Shown here: piece by piece, positions 26,110 through 36,949 of the stretch
Position numbering within the stretch: the first letter of the stretch is position 1
Layout of the letters: each line of letters begins with the position of its first letter
Assembly (NCBI RefSeq): GCF_003427025.1
Contig: NZ_QVAI01000012.1
Location: 62,001-126,000 of the forward strand
Length of the DNA: 64,000 nucleotides
From: Jiangella endophytica
GTDB taxonomy: Bacteria > Actinomycetota > Actinomycetes > Jiangellales > Jiangellaceae
Reading direction: 5' to 3'
Notes under the pieces: model-generated
Databases searched by the model: none
What the model saw: the letters and a program-made list of their open reading frames with translations, nothing else
What the model was told of the DNA's origin: nothing
Position numbers and translations under genes: made by a program

Positions 26110-26262
26110 CACCGGCGGCCGTGACACCGTCCTGACCACGTTTCGTCCGATCGGTCACGTTTATCCGGGCGCGCCCGAGAGCATGATCATGCCGGCGCGG
26201 ACACCGTGAGGGCCCGGTGACGTACGCTGAGTGACGGTTGTCCCCGACCTGAAGGAGCGCGG

Positions 26263-27012
26263 ATGGCAGGGCGCTACGGCGTCTCGTCCCGAACGGCCAC
26301 GCGGCACTCGTCCGGTCGCCGTTCCCGCGTTCGCCGACGGTTCCGCGTCCACGGCGTGCGGGTCACCGTGCTCAGCTGTTCGCTCGCCGTCACCGCCGGT
26401 CTGTTCGCGCTGGCCGGCACCGCCACCGGCCCGGACGTCCCGGCCAGCGCCGGCGTCCTGCCGCCGCTGTCCGAACGCGACGGCGACGACGCCTCGCGCG
26501 GCGAGGCCAGGGTCCCGTCCGCGAAGGCCGCACGGCCGGTCATGGTCAAGGTCGTCGTCCAGCCGCCGGCCGACCCGAACGTCAAGCCGGTCGCCACCGC
26601 GCCGCTCCCAGCCGGCAGCGGCTCCGGTCACCGCGTGGTGTTCGACATCACCCAGCAGCAGGTCTGGCTGGTCGACGCCGCCGACGCCGTCGTGCGCACC
26701 TACTTCGTCTCCGGCAGCCGTTACGACCAACTGCCCACCGGCACCTTCGAGGTCTTCTCCAAGTCGCGCGACGCCGTCAGCTGGCACGGCACCGAGACCA
26801 TGGAGTACATGGTGCGGTTCTTCCGCGGCCAGAACTCCAACATCGGCTTCCACGACCTCCCGGTCGCCACCGCCACCGGCACCGAGGTGCAGACACTCTC
26901 GCAGCTCGGCACGCCGCTCTCCGACGGCTGCATCCGCCAGGACCTCGACGACGCCGTCGCGCTCTGGGAGCACACCGAGGTCGGCACCCCCGTGGTCGTC
27001 GTCCGTAGCTGA
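26263..27012 (+). CDS. L,D-transpeptidase (YkuD domain)
   Basis: A 249-residue exported protein with an Arg-rich cytoplasmic start and a membrane/signal helix (about 32-55). A Pro-rich linker leads to a YkuD domain (about 125-249) with the catalytic motif HDLP...LGTPLSDGCIRQ, including the nucleophile Cys and preceding His. Such enzymes make 3-3 cross-links in peptidoglycan or attach proteins to it. GAAGGAG lies 9 bp upstream of ATG 26263. A strong hairpin terminator follows. Confidence 0.9.
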   Translation: MAGRYGVSSRTATRHSSGRRSRVRRRFRVHGVRVTVLSCSLAVTAGLFALAGTATGPDVPASAGVLPPLSERDGDDASRGEARVPSAKAARPVMVKVVVQPPADPNVKPVATAPLPAGSGSGHRVVFDITQQQVWLVDAADAVVRTYFVSGSRYDQLPTGTFEVFSKSRDAVSWHGTETMEYMVRFFRGQNSNIGFHDLPVATATGTEVQTLSQLGTPLSDGCIRQDLDDAVALWEHTEVGTPVVVVRS

Positions 27013-27035
27013 GCCCGGTCCCACCATCACCTGAC

Positions 27036-27063
27036 GAAGCCGCCCGTGACCGCGGGCGGCTTC
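27036..27063 (+). terminator. 11-bp stem-loop terminator
   Basis: GAAGCCGCCCG (27036-27046) pairs perfectly with CGGGCGGCTTC (27053-27063) around TGACCG, 24 bp after the transpeptidase stop. It insulates that gene from the TetR/dnaE unit. Confidence 0.8.
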
Positions 27064-27078
27064 GACCCGCGCCCAGAA

Positions 27079-27107
27079 TTGAACGTCCGTTCTGAACGTT
27101 CGTTCAA
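27079..27107 (+). promoter_or_regulatory. TetR-type operator (nested palindrome)
   Basis: The 29-bp site has dyad form TTGAACG-nn-CGTTC-T-GAACG-nn-CGTTCAA, two overlapping GAACG/CGTTC palindromes. It lies 22 bp ahead of the tetR start, the usual place for autorepression by a TetR-family protein, and could bind two dimers. Confidence 0.8.
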
Positions 27108-27128
27108 ATCTGGGGTACGCTGCCGCCC

Positions 27129-27710
27129 ATGGGACATCGCGAACAGCTCATGACCGCCGCCAAGCGGTGCCTGGAGGAGCGCGGTTACGCGCGCACGACC
27201 TCGCGCGACATCGCCGCGGCGGCCGGGGCGCCGCTCGGCACCATCAACTACCACTACGGTTCCAAGGAGGCACTGCTCAACCAGGCGCTGCTCGAGTCGC
27301 TGCGCCAGTGGGGCGACCGCGCGCTGGACTCGTCGGACGAGCCGGACGCGACCACCACGCCGGGGGAGCGGATCGTCGCGATGTGGGCCCGCATGATCGA
27401 CTCGCAGCTCACCGAACGGCAGCTCATGGTGGCCAGCGTCGAGGCGATGGCGCAGGCCGAGCGGTCGCCGGAGATCCGCCGCCAGCTGGCCGACGCGCTG
27501 GAGTGGTCGCGGTCGAGCCTCGCCGCCGACCTGCACGGTCTCGACGACATCGAGCCGTCCGAGGAGACCCGAGCCGTCGGCTCGGTGCACTCGGCGCTGG
27601 TCGCGGGCCTCACCCAGCAGTGGCTGGTCGACCCGGAACGGGCGCCGTCGGCCCGGGAGGTGGCCATCGGGTTGCGGGCCATCGCCCGCGATCTCGAGGG
27701 CGACGCCTGA
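27129..27710 (+). CDS. TetR-family transcriptional regulator
   Basis: A 193-residue regulator. The HTH is typical (AAKRCLEERGYARTTSRDIAAAAG, then GTINYHYGSKEALL), with a C-terminal ligand/dimer domain of about 135 residues of no recognised subtype. It has its own palindromic operator upstream and its stop lies 12 bp before the dnaE start, so regulator and DNA polymerase are probably on one transcript. The ligand is unknown. Confidence 0.93.
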   Translation: MGHREQLMTAAKRCLEERGYARTTSRDIAAAAGAPLGTINYHYGSKEALLNQALLESLRQWGDRALDSSDEPDATTTPGERIVAMWARMIDSQLTERQLMVASVEAMAQAERSPEIRRQLADALEWSRSSLAADLHGLDDIEPSEETRAVGSVHSALVAGLTQQWLVDPERAPSAREVAIGLRAIARDLEGDA

Positions 27711-27722
27711 CCGGGGGCGGGA

Positions 27723-30700
27723 GTGCCAGAGCCGTTCACGCACCTGCACGTCCACACGCAGTACTCGCTCCTCGACGGCGCCGCCCGGGTGAAGGACCTG
27801 TTGACCGCCGCCCGTGACCACGGCATGACGCACCTCGCGATGACCGACCACGGCAACCTGCACGGCGCCTACGACTTCCACCAGCAGGCGGCCGCGGCCG
27901 GCGTCACCCCGATCATCGGCATGGAGGCCTACGTCGCGCCGGAGTCGCGGCGGCACAAGGCCCGGGTCCAGTGGGGCCAGCCGCACCAGAAGCGCGACGA
28001 CGTCTCCGGCTCCGGCGCGTACACCCACCTGACGGTCTGGGCGGCCGACCGTACCGGGCTGCACCACCTGTTCCGGCTCTCGTCCGACGCCTACCAGGAG
28101 GGCTGGCTGCAGAAGTGGCCGCGGACCGACAAGGAGGCCCTGGCCGCCCACGCCGAGGGGCTGATCGGCTCGACCGGCTGCCCGTCCGGTGAGGTGCAGA
28201 CGCGGCTGCGGCTCGGCCAGGACGACGACGCGCTGCGTGCGGCCGCGGACTACCGCGACATCTTCGGCGCGGACCGGTTCTTCCTGGAGCTGATGGACCA
28301 CGGCGTCGAGATCGAGCGGCGGGTCCGCGACGGCCTGCTCGACATCGGCCGCCGGCTCGGCATCCCGCCGCTGGTCACCAACGACTCGCATTACACGTAC
28401 GAGCACGAGGCGGCCGCGCACGATGCGCTGCTGTGCATCCAGACCGGCACCACGCTGTCCGATCCGAACCGGTTCCGCTTCGACGGCACCGGCTATCACC
28501 TGAAGTCCGCCGTGGAGATGTACGCCGTCGACTCCTCCGACGCCTGGCAGCAGGGCTGCGCGAACACCCGGCTGGTGGCCGAGCAGGTCGACCCCACGGG
28601 CTGGTTCCAGAAGCGCGACCTGATGCCCCGCTTCCCCGTCCCCGACGGCTCCACCGAGGTGACCTGGTTCCGCGAGCAGGTGGAGGCCGGGATGCGCCGG
28701 CGCTACCCGGACGGGGTCACCGACGAGTACCGGCGGCAGGCCGAGTACGAGATGGACGTCATCGTCCAGATGGGCTTCCCCGGCTACTTCCTCGTCGTCG
28801 CGGACTTCGTGATGTGGGCGAAGGAGCACGGCATCGCGGTCGGGCCGGGCCGCGGGTCCGCGGCCGGCTCGCTGGTCTCGTACGCGATGGGCATCACCGA
28901 CCTCGACCCGCTGGTGCACGGGCTGATCTTCGAGCGCTTCCTCAACCCCGAACGGGTCTCGATGCCCGACGTCGACATCGACTTCGACGAGCGCCGGCGC
29001 GCCGAGGTGATCCGCTACGTGACGCGCAAGTACGGCGCGGACAAGGTCGCGCTGATCGGCACCTACGGCACCATCAAGGCGAAGAACGCCATCAAGGACT
29101 CCGCCCGGGTGCTCGGCTTCCCGTACGCGGTGGGCGACCGCATCACCAAAGCGATGCCGGCCGACGCCGGCGGCAAGGGCATCCCGCTGTCCGGCATCAC
29201 CGACCCGCGGCACCCGCGCCACGCCGAGGCGGCCGAGGTGCGCGGCATGTACGAGAACGAGACCGACGTGCGCAGCGTCGTCGACGCGGCCAAGGGCGTC
29301 GAGGGCCTGGTGCGCCAGATGGGCGTGCACGCCGCGGGCGTGATCATGTCCAGCGAGCCGATCGTCGACCACGTCCCGGTCTGGGTGCGGCACTCCGACG
29401 GCGTCACCATCACGCAGTGGGACTATCCCACCTGCGAGTCGCTCGGCCTGCTCAAGATGGACTTCCTCGGGCTGCGCAACCTCACCATCCTCGACGACGC
29501 GGTCGCGCTGGTGCGGCGCGGCACCGGCGCCGGCCTGGACCTGCTGACGCTGCCGCTGGACGACCGCGCGACGTTCGAACTGCTCGGCCGTGGCGACACG
29601 CTCGGCGTCTTCCAGTTCGACGGCAGCGCGATGCGGGCCCTGCTGCGGCTGATGCGGCCGGACCAGTTCGAGGACATCACCGCGGTGACCGCGCTCTACC
29701 GTCCTGGGCCGATGGGGATGAACTCGCACGTCAACTACGCGCTGCGCAAGAACGGGCAGCAGGACATCACCCCGATCCACCCGGAGCTGGAGGCGCCGCT
29801 GAAGGAGGTGCTCGACCTCACCTACGGCCTGGTCGTCTACCAGGAGCAGGTGCAGAAGGCGGCGCAGGTGCTGGCCGGGTACACGCTCGGCCAGGCCGAC
29901 CTGCTGCGCCGGGCCATGGGCAAGAAGAAGCAGGAGGTGCTGGACCAGGAGTTCGGCTCGTTCCGCGACGGCTGCCGGGAACGCGGCTACTCCGACGCGG
30001 CGATCCGCGCGGTGTGGGACGTGCTGGTGCCGTTCGCCGGCTACGCGTACAACAAGGCGCACGCCGCCGCGTACGCGCTGGTCTCGTACTGGACCGCCTA
30101 CGTCAAGGCCAACCACCCGGCCGAGTACATGGCCGCGCTGCTGACGTCGGTGCGCGACGACAAGGACAAGTCGGCCGTGTACCTCAACGAGTGCCGCCGG
30201 ATGGGCATCAGGGTGCTGACGCCGGACGTCAACGACTCGGTGGCCGACTTCACCCCTCGCGGCGACGACACCATCGTCTTCGGGCTCAGCGCCGTCCGCA
30301 ACGTCGGCGCGTCGGTCGTCGACGCGATCGTCCGCGCGCGGGAGGAACAGGGCCGGTACGCGTCGTTCCCGGACTACCTGGCCAAGGTCGACGCGGCCGC
30401 CTGCGGCAAGCGGACGGTGGAGTCGTTGATCAGGGCCGGCGCGTTCGACGCGCTCGGCCACACCCGCAAGGGCCTGGCCGCCCGGTTCGAGCCGCTGGTC
30501 GACACCGCCGTCGCGGTGAAGCGCAAGGAGGCCGAGGGACAGTTCGACCTGTTCGGCGACCACGGCTCCGGCGGCGCCGAACAGGTGCCCGGCACCGATG
30601 CGGACTTCCCGGCCGACGAGTGGGACAAGACGTTCCTGCTCGCCCAGGAACGCGAGATGCTCGGTCTCTACGTCTCCGGCCACCCGCTGTTCGGCCTCGA

Positions 30701-31244
30701 GCACGTCCTCGCCGAACGGGTCGACGCGGCGATCTCGGCGCTGACCAGCGGCGATCACCCGGACGGCGCCGTCGTCACGATCGGCGGCATCATCTCCGGG
30801 CTGCAGCGCAAGGTGACCAAGCAGGGCAGCGCCTGGGCCATCGCCACCGTCGAGGACCTGGCCGGCTCGATCGACTGCATGATCTTCCCCGCGACGTACC
30901 AGCTGGTCGCCGCCGGTCTCGCCGAGGACGCGATCGTCCTGGTCAAGGGCCGTCTGGACAAGCGCGAGGACGTGCCCCGGCTGGTGGTCTCCGACCTGAC
31001 GATCCCGGACCTGAGCAGTGCCGACGCGCCCGTGCGGCTCGACGCGCTGGCGGCGCACGTGACACCGGAGTGGGCGCGGCGGCTGGGGGAGGTGCTGGCG
31101 GCGCACCGCGGGCCCACCGAGGTGCACCTGTGGGTGCGCCGGCAGGCGAGGAGCACCGTCTACCGGCTGGGTCCGCGGGTCACCGTCCGGCCGGAGCTGT
31201 GGGCCGACCTCAAGGCGGCGGTGGTGCTCACGCCGCCGTCCTGA
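27723..31244 (+). CDS. dnaE: DNA polymerase III alpha subunit (DnaE1-type)
   Basis: A 1173-residue replicative-type polymerase starting at GTG 27723. The PHP domain (about 4-280) keeps its metal-binding motifs HLHVHTQYSLLDG and TDHGNLHG, so it may proofread as in mycobacterial DnaE1. The palm carries GPGRGSAAGSLVSY and the catalytic PDVDIDFDE near residue 415. Next come the fingers, an HhH region and a C-terminal OB-fold (VVTIGGIISGLQRKVTKQGSAWAIATVED). Length and motifs fit DnaE1 rather than the shorter DnaE2/ImuC. Control by an adjacent TetR gene is unusual for an essential polymerase, so this may be a second copy. Confidence 0.93.
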   Translation: MPEPFTHLHVHTQYSLLDGAARVKDLLTAARDHGMTHLAMTDHGNLHGAYDFHQQAAAAGVTPIIGMEAYVAPESRRHKARVQWGQPHQKRDDVSGSGAYTHLTVWAADRTGLHHLFRLSSDAYQEGWLQKWPRTDKEALAAHAEGLIGSTGCPSGEVQTRLRLGQDDDALRAAADYRDIFGADRFFLELMDHGVEIERRVRDGLLDIGRRLGIPPLVTNDSHYTYEHEAAAHDALLCIQTGTTLSDPNRFRFDGTGYHLKSAVEMYAVDSSDAWQQGCANTRLVAEQVDPTGWFQKRDLMPRFPVPDGSTEVTWFREQVEAGMRRRYPDGVTDEYRRQAEYEMDVIVQMGFPGYFLVVADFVMWAKEHGIAVGPGRGSAAGSLVSYAMGITDLDPLVHGLIFERFLNPERVSMPDVDIDFDERRRAEVIRYVTRKYGADKVALIGTYGTIKAKNAIKDSARVLGFPYAVGDRITKAMPADAGGKGIPLSGITDPRHPRHAEAAEVRGMYENETDVRSVVDAAKGVEGLVRQMGVHAAGVIMSSEPIVDHVPVWVRHSDGVTITQWDYPTCESLGLLKMDFLGLRNLTILDDAVALVRRGTGAGLDLLTLPLDDRATFELLGRGDTLGVFQFDGSAMRALLRLMRPDQFEDITAVTALYRPGPMGMNSHVNYALRKNGQQDITPIHPELEAPLKEVLDLTYGLVVYQEQVQKAAQVLAGYTLGQADLLRRAMGKKKQEVLDQEFGSFRDGCRERGYSDAAIRAVWDVLVPFAGYAYNKAHAAAYALVSYWTAYVKANHPAEYMAALLTSVRDDKDKSAVYLNECRRMGIRVLTPDVNDSVADFTPRGDDTIVFGLSAVRNVGASVVDAIVRAREEQGRYASFPDYLAKVDAAACGKRTVESLIRAGAFDALGHTRKGLAARFEPLVDTAVAVKRKEAEGQFDLFGDHGSGGAEQVPGTDADFPADEWDKTFLLAQEREMLGLYVSGHPLFGLEHVLAERVDAAISALTSGDHPDGAVVTIGGIISGLQRKVTKQGSAWAIATVEDLAGSIDCMIFPATYQLVAAGLAEDAIVLVKGRLDKREDVPRLVVSDLTIPDLSSADAPVRLDALAAHVTPEWARRLGEVLAAHRGPTEVHLWVRRQARSTVYRLGPRVTVRPELWADLKAAVVLTPPS

Positions 31245-31251
31245 CGCCGCG

Positions 31252-33834
31252 TCAGCGGCCGCTCAGCGCGGCCGGGAGCTCGGCGCGGCTGGTGATGCCG
31301 AGCTTGGCGTAGATGCGGGCCAGGTGGCTCTCGACCGTGCGGGTGGAGATGGTCAGCCGGCGGGCGATGTCGCGCGACGAGATGCCGGCGGCGGCCAGCG
31401 GGGCGATCTCCTGCTCGCGCCGGGTCAGCGCGATCGTCTGCTGCCGCGGCGGATTGGCCCAGATGCCGAAGCCGGCCAGCGTCGCCTCGAAGGCCGAGGC
31501 CAGCTCGGCGTCGCCGTCGGCCAGCGCGCGGGCGTAGCCGGCCATCGCGTCGGCCCGCAGGAGGCCGTCGCACTGCTTGGCGGCGGCGGCCATCCGCTCG
31601 GAGACGTCGGAGAGCGTCAGTTCGCGCGCCGTCGGCAGCCCGTCGGCGAGCCCGAGCAGCGCGACGTGCAGCGAGTCCAGCTCGGCGGGCGGCAGGTGCG
31701 CCGCCGCGGCGGCGTCGGCGGCGTCGACGGCCTGGTCGACGGCGTCGCCCTCGCTGCGGGCCAGACCCACCCACAGCAGCGTGCGCCGGCGCCGGCCGAA
31801 CATCGTCGACGACTCGTGCACCGGCTGCCGCAGCGCCTCCTCGCGGAACCGGGCCGCCTCGTCGACGTCGCCGAGCCAGACCGCGGACTCCGCGGCCAGC
31901 GCCAGGACGGCGGGCAGCAGGCCGCGCGGGTCGGCGTCGCGCAGTGCGGCGATGGCCCCGCCGATGTGCCCGGACGCCTCGGACCAGCGGCCGCGGGCCA
32001 TCGCGATCTGGCCCTCGACCAGCCCCGGCACGTTGCGGTGATGGTGCACGTGCCCGATGTCGAGGTCGGACTCGTCGGCGTGCATCCGCTCCGCGCCGTC
32101 GACGTCGCCGGCGAACAGCCGGATCACCACCATGGCGGCGCGCAGCGGCATGAGGAACGCCGTCGCCTCGGACAGCGACTCGCGGGCGGCGTCCAAGTAC
32201 CGCTCGCCCAGGCGGAGCGCCTCGGCCACGCGGCCCGCGCGCGCCAATGAGAGCTGCACCGGCGCGGCCAGCTGGATCCTGGCCAGCAGCGGCAGCGACC
32301 CGTCGCCGAGGAAGTCGACCGCCTCGTCCAGCGCTTCGTCGGTGCGCCCGACGTTCATCAGGACGGCCAGCCGGTGCCCGCGCACGACGGCGGACGACTG
32401 CGGGCAGACAGCGACCCGCGGCAGCGCCTCGTCCAGCAGCCGGACCGCGGCCGCGGGGTCGGCCTGCCCGTGGAACAGCACGTCGGCGCCGGTGATGGCC
32501 GCGTGCGCCTCCAGCGCCGGCGTCAGCACCTCGGCGGGCAGCGCGTGCAGCTGGGCGAGGTCGGCCTGCGCGCGGTCGACGGCGCCGAGAACACGGTGCG
32601 CCCGGGCCCGCTCGGCCAGCGCGCCGGCCACCACGCCGTCGTCGGGGTCGGCCAGCAACGCGAGATCGGCGAACCGGCGCGCGTCGGCGGCCTGCTGCAG
32701 CCGGTTGGCCAGCGCGGCGGCCTCGACCAGCAGCTCCGGCTCGGGTACCGACCCGGCCTCCAGCGCCCACGACACCCACCGCAGCAGGTCCGGCAGCGAC
32801 GCGTCGTGTGGGCCCGGGATGTGCCGCACCACGCGCTCGCGCAGCACCCGGCGCCGGCCGGGCGGCACCAGGCTGCGGATCGCCTCGCCGTACACCGGGT
32901 GCGACAGCCGGGCGGTCGGCGGCACGGCCGCGTTGTCGACGACCAGCATGCCGGCCTCGACCAGCGAGTCGACCGCGTCGGTGTCGGCCAGTTCGAACAG
33001 CAGCGGCAGCGGGAGCGACTCGGCCAGCGACACGATCTCCAGCACCTCGCGCTCGCCGTCCGGGCGGCGCCGCAGTTCCGCGGTGACCAGTTCGATCAGC
33101 CGGCCCGGCACGACCGGCCCGGTCCACGTCCACACGCCGTGGCTGTTCAGCAGCTCGTCGCGGCTCAGCGCGGACCGGACGAGCTCGCGCAGGTAGAGCG
33201 GGTTGCCGAGGCTCGCCTCCCACATGCGGCGATCGGTGTCGCGGCCGATCACGCCACCGAGCGCCTCGCGCAGCAGCAGCGTCGTCTCGGCCCGGTCCAG
33301 CGGCGCGACGTCGATCCAGCGCAGCCAGCCGTCCTTCCACAGCGCCACGAGGTCGTCCGGGATGCCCGGGTTCGGCCGGCTGGTCACCAGCAGCCGGGCC
33401 CGCTTGGACATCGCCAGCATGCGCAGCACGCCCGCGCTGGCGCCGTCCAGCAGATGGCCGTCCTCGACCCGCAGCACCACCGGCCGCCCGCCTGAGTCGC
33501 GCGCCAGCCGCGCCGCGGCCGCCTGGAACACCGAGATCGGGCTGGCGTCGGCATGTGCGGCGACATCGGTCAGCAGCGGGGCCAGTGCACCGAGCATGAC
33601 CGGCTGCGCCCGGCTCGGAGATGTGACGGTCACCACATAGGCGCTGTCGCCGATGGCCTCCTCGAGCCTGCTCGCCAGCGTCGACTTGCCCACGCCCGAC
33701 TCGCCGACCAGCAGTGCGCCATACCCTGTCGCGGAGTATTCGCCGGTCAGGACCTGCAGCGCGGCCGCGTACTCGTCATACCGGCCGACGAGGGGCCAGT
33801 GACTCAGCGCGTGAGTGGCGTGCATGCACGCCAA
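31252..33834 (-). CDS. LAL-type LuxR-family regulator with AAA ATPase
   Basis: An 860-residue regulator convergent with dnaE, 7 bp between stops. An N-terminal STAND/AAA ATPase (about 15-330) has Walker A GESGVGKST and LVTSRPNPG. A long TPR-like helical middle follows. The C-terminal LuxR HTH is in LTRREQEIAPLAAAG and TISTRTVESHLARIYAKLG. Such MalT-like proteins activate genes when an effector is bound. The Walker B region reads LRVEDGHLLD. Two further Met codons within residues 1-4 leave the exact start open. The target is unknown. Confidence 0.9.
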   Translation of the reverse strand: MACMHATHALSHWPLVGRYDEYAAALQVLTGEYSATGYGALLVGESGVGKSTLASRLEEAIGDSAYVVTVTSPSRAQPVMLGALAPLLTDVAAHADASPISVFQAAAARLARDSGGRPVVLRVEDGHLLDGASAGVLRMLAMSKRARLLVTSRPNPGIPDDLVALWKDGWLRWIDVAPLDRAETTLLLREALGGVIGRDTDRRMWEASLGNPLYLRELVRSALSRDELLNSHGVWTWTGPVVPGRLIELVTAELRRRPDGEREVLEIVSLAESLPLPLLFELADTDAVDSLVEAGMLVVDNAAVPPTARLSHPVYGEAIRSLVPPGRRRVLRERVVRHIPGPHDASLPDLLRWVSWALEAGSVPEPELLVEAAALANRLQQAADARRFADLALLADPDDGVVAGALAERARAHRVLGAVDRAQADLAQLHALPAEVLTPALEAHAAITGADVLFHGQADPAAAVRLLDEALPRVAVCPQSSAVVRGHRLAVLMNVGRTDEALDEAVDFLGDGSLPLLARIQLAAPVQLSLARAGRVAEALRLGERYLDAARESLSEATAFLMPLRAAMVVIRLFAGDVDGAERMHADESDLDIGHVHHHRNVPGLVEGQIAMARGRWSEASGHIGGAIAALRDADPRGLLPAVLALAAESAVWLGDVDEAARFREEALRQPVHESSTMFGRRRRTLLWVGLARSEGDAVDQAVDAADAAAAAHLPPAELDSLHVALLGLADGLPTARELTLSDVSERMAAAAKQCDGLLRADAMAGYARALADGDAELASAFEATLAGFGIWANPPRQQTIALTRREQEIAPLAAAGISSRDIARRLTISTRTVESHLARIYAKLGITSRAELPAALSGR

Positions 33835-33941
33835 CGGTAGAGGCAGATGAGCATGATCGCGGTGATCGGCGCGGAAGAATTTACGTAATCACTACGGATG
33901 CCGCCGACGTGTGCCTCTTCGTAGCGTTGAGCACAGCTTGT

Positions 33942-33959
33942 CACCCGGTGAACCGGGTG
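33942..33959. promoter_or_regulatory. Palindrome CACCCGGT-GA-ACCGGGTG
   Basis: Two perfect 8-bp half-sites separated by 2 bp, about 108 bp upstream of the LAL regulator start. It could be an operator for a dimeric regulator or a transcript hairpin. The rest of 33835-34050 shows nothing gene-like. Confidence 0.35.
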
Positions 33960-34050
33960 CGACAGGTTCGGGACGACGGCGGGCTGGTACCACGTCTGAC
34001 TCCCGTGCTCGGCCGGAGAGCAGGGGGCGCCTGCAACGCCGGTCGTGCGG

Positions 34051-34119
34051 CCTTCCGATGACCGGCGGCACCCTCCACCCCGAGGTCACACCACCCCTGC
34101 GCCGGCGGTCATCGGAAGG
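34051..34119. repeat. 19-bp inverted repeat with 31-bp loop
   Basis: CCTTCCGATGACCGGCGGC (34051-34069) faces GCCGGCGGTCATCGGAAGG (34101-34119); only the two bases at positions 15 of each arm fail to pair. It sits between the divergent ends of the LAL and helicase units, next to the helicase terminator. A related piece, GCCGGCGGTCATCGCCGGC, occurs near 35769-35787 on the other side of the helicase gene. Confidence 0.6.
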
Positions 34120-34129
34120 CGTACCAGAC

Positions 34130-34178
34130 CGAAGGGCTCCGACGACCCCCTCCCCCGTGGGGTCGCCGGAGCCCTTCG
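34130..34178 (-). terminator. Terminator of the DEAD-box helicase gene
   Basis: CGAAGGGCTCCG...GACCCC pairs with GGGGTC...CGGAGCCCTTCG, about 18 paired bases with a 2x2 internal mismatch and a 9-nt loop, beginning 22 bp after the helicase stop on the minus strand. Confidence 0.75.
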
Positions 34179-34200
34179 CCGTCTCCGCTGTTCGCGTGGG

Positions 34201-35706
<1,506 letters not shown>

Positions 35707-35860
35707 TCGTCGCTGGGACCCCGAGGCCGCGAGACGGCGTGTACGCGACGCGCCACCGGGCCGCGCGCCGGCGGTCATCGCCGGCGGGCCCAGAGGCCGC
35801 GTGGTACGCGTACGGACGTCCGGTTCGTCCCCAGGGGGCGCCCGTTTCGCCCGGACGCCA

Positions 35861-35888
35861 TCTATACCATCGCCCAGTGTAACGGCAA
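35861..35888 (-). promoter_or_regulatory. Promoter of the DEAD-box helicase gene
   Basis: On the minus strand TTGCCG (35888-35883) is followed after 16 bp by TATAGA (35866-35861). It would give a 5' untranslated leader of about 145 nt, which contains the hairpin GCCGGCG-gtcat-CGCCGGC at about 35769-35787; long leaders are common for DEAD-box helicase genes. Confidence 0.45.
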
Positions 35889-35942
35889 GTGGAATGGAGT
35901 GCTGTTCACCGTCATCCGCGCCACGCCGTTATCGTTGCCAGC

Positions 35943-36626
35943 GTGAGCGCCAGCGACGCCTTCGACGACCCCGCCTACCGCGCCGGAGTCGTGGATCTGC
36001 TCGGCCTTCTGGGGCTGGGCGAGCTGACCGGTTTCGAGCGCATGGCCGCCGACGCGGGCCTGGCACCGACCCTGGCCGACAAGGCCGCACTGGCCGGCAT
36101 GGCGGTCACCGAGTTCCATCACTTCGAACGCATCCGCGACCGCCTCGACGAGCTGGGCGCGCCGGTCGACGAGGCGATGGCGCCGTTCCGGGTGCCGCTG
36201 GAGCAGTTCCACGCCAACACCGCGCCGGCAGACTGGCTGGAAGGCCTGGTCAAGGCCTACGTGGGCGACGGCATCGCGGCCGACTTCTACCGCGAGGTCG
36301 CTGAGACCGTCGACCCCGCGACACGGCAGCTGGTCATCGACGTGCTGGCCGACGCGGGCCACGCGGACTTCGCCGTCGGCCGGGTGCGCGACGCCGTCGA
36401 CGCCGACTCCCGGCTGGCCGGACGGCTCGCGCTGTGGGCCCGGCGCCTGGTCGGCGAGGCGCTCGCCCAGGCCCAGCGGGTCGCCGTCGACCGCGACGCG
36501 CTGGCGGCGTTGCTGGTGGGCGGCGTCGACCGCCCGGGAATGGACCTCGCCGAGCTCGGCCAGCTGTTCGCGCGCATCACGAAGAAGCACACCGACCGGA
36601 TGACCAAGCTCGGCCTGTCCGCCTGA
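35943..36626 (+). CDS. Ferritin-like-fold (MiaE-like) protein
   Basis: A 227-residue protein divergent from the helicase. I start it at GTG 35943 (VSASDAFDDPAYRAGVVDLLGLLGLGELTGFERM), since the frame upstream is in the promoter region. Residues with Glu and His in helix positions (LTGFERMA, EFHHFERI) fit a four-helix di-iron ferritin-like bundle. Homologues at this position exist across actinobacteria (Rv3210c type), and their substrate is unknown. Its C-terminus is followed by a B-type repeat. Confidence 0.85.
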   Translation: MSASDAFDDPAYRAGVVDLLGLLGLGELTGFERMAADAGLAPTLADKAALAGMAVTEFHHFERIRDRLDELGAPVDEAMAPFRVPLEQFHANTAPADWLEGLVKAYVGDGIAADFYREVAETVDPATRQLVIDVLADAGHADFAVGRVRDAVDADSRLAGRLALWARRLVGEALAQAQRVAVDRDALAALLVGGVDRPGMDLAELGQLFARITKKHTDRMTKLGLSA

Positions 36627-36760
36627 CCGGGCGGCTCCGCAAGGCGTTCTTCGCAGGTCGCGCAACGCGGCGGCGCCTCGTGGCCCTGCTTGGGAACGAA
36701 GAAGGTGCCGCATGGAGCTCGTACGCCGCGCTCGCCGTCGAGGTTCACGGCCCACATCAC

Positions 36761-36854
36761 GAGGCGTTCTCCCGCTCCGCTGGGCATGAATGCCTGGTCA
36801 AGCGCGAGAACGCCTGGTGAGGTACGCGATCATTGATGATCATCGCCGTCCACA
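36761..36854 (+). repeat. B-type palindromic module, solitary partial copy
   Basis: AGGCGTTCTC/GAGAACGCCT encloses a stem around GGGCATGAATGCC and is followed by the family tail GGTGAGGTACGCGATCATTGATGATCATCGCC, here split as GGTGAGGTACGCG and ATCATTGATGATCATC, ending GTCCACA. The first 40 bp of the full 137-bp module are missing. No A module is near. Confidence 0.7.
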
Positions 36855-36949
36855 AGCGCCGATGCCACCCCGGAAACGACCACGCGGGCCGGAGCGGCCG
36901 GAGCGCCCGATTCATCCCGGCGCGTGAAACACGCCAGTTCGCCACGAAC

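Noticed and set aside
27027-31127. 1366-residue minus-strand open frame opposite dnaE
   Set aside because: Antisense shadow of a fully conserved DnaE; no motifs and low-complexity composition.
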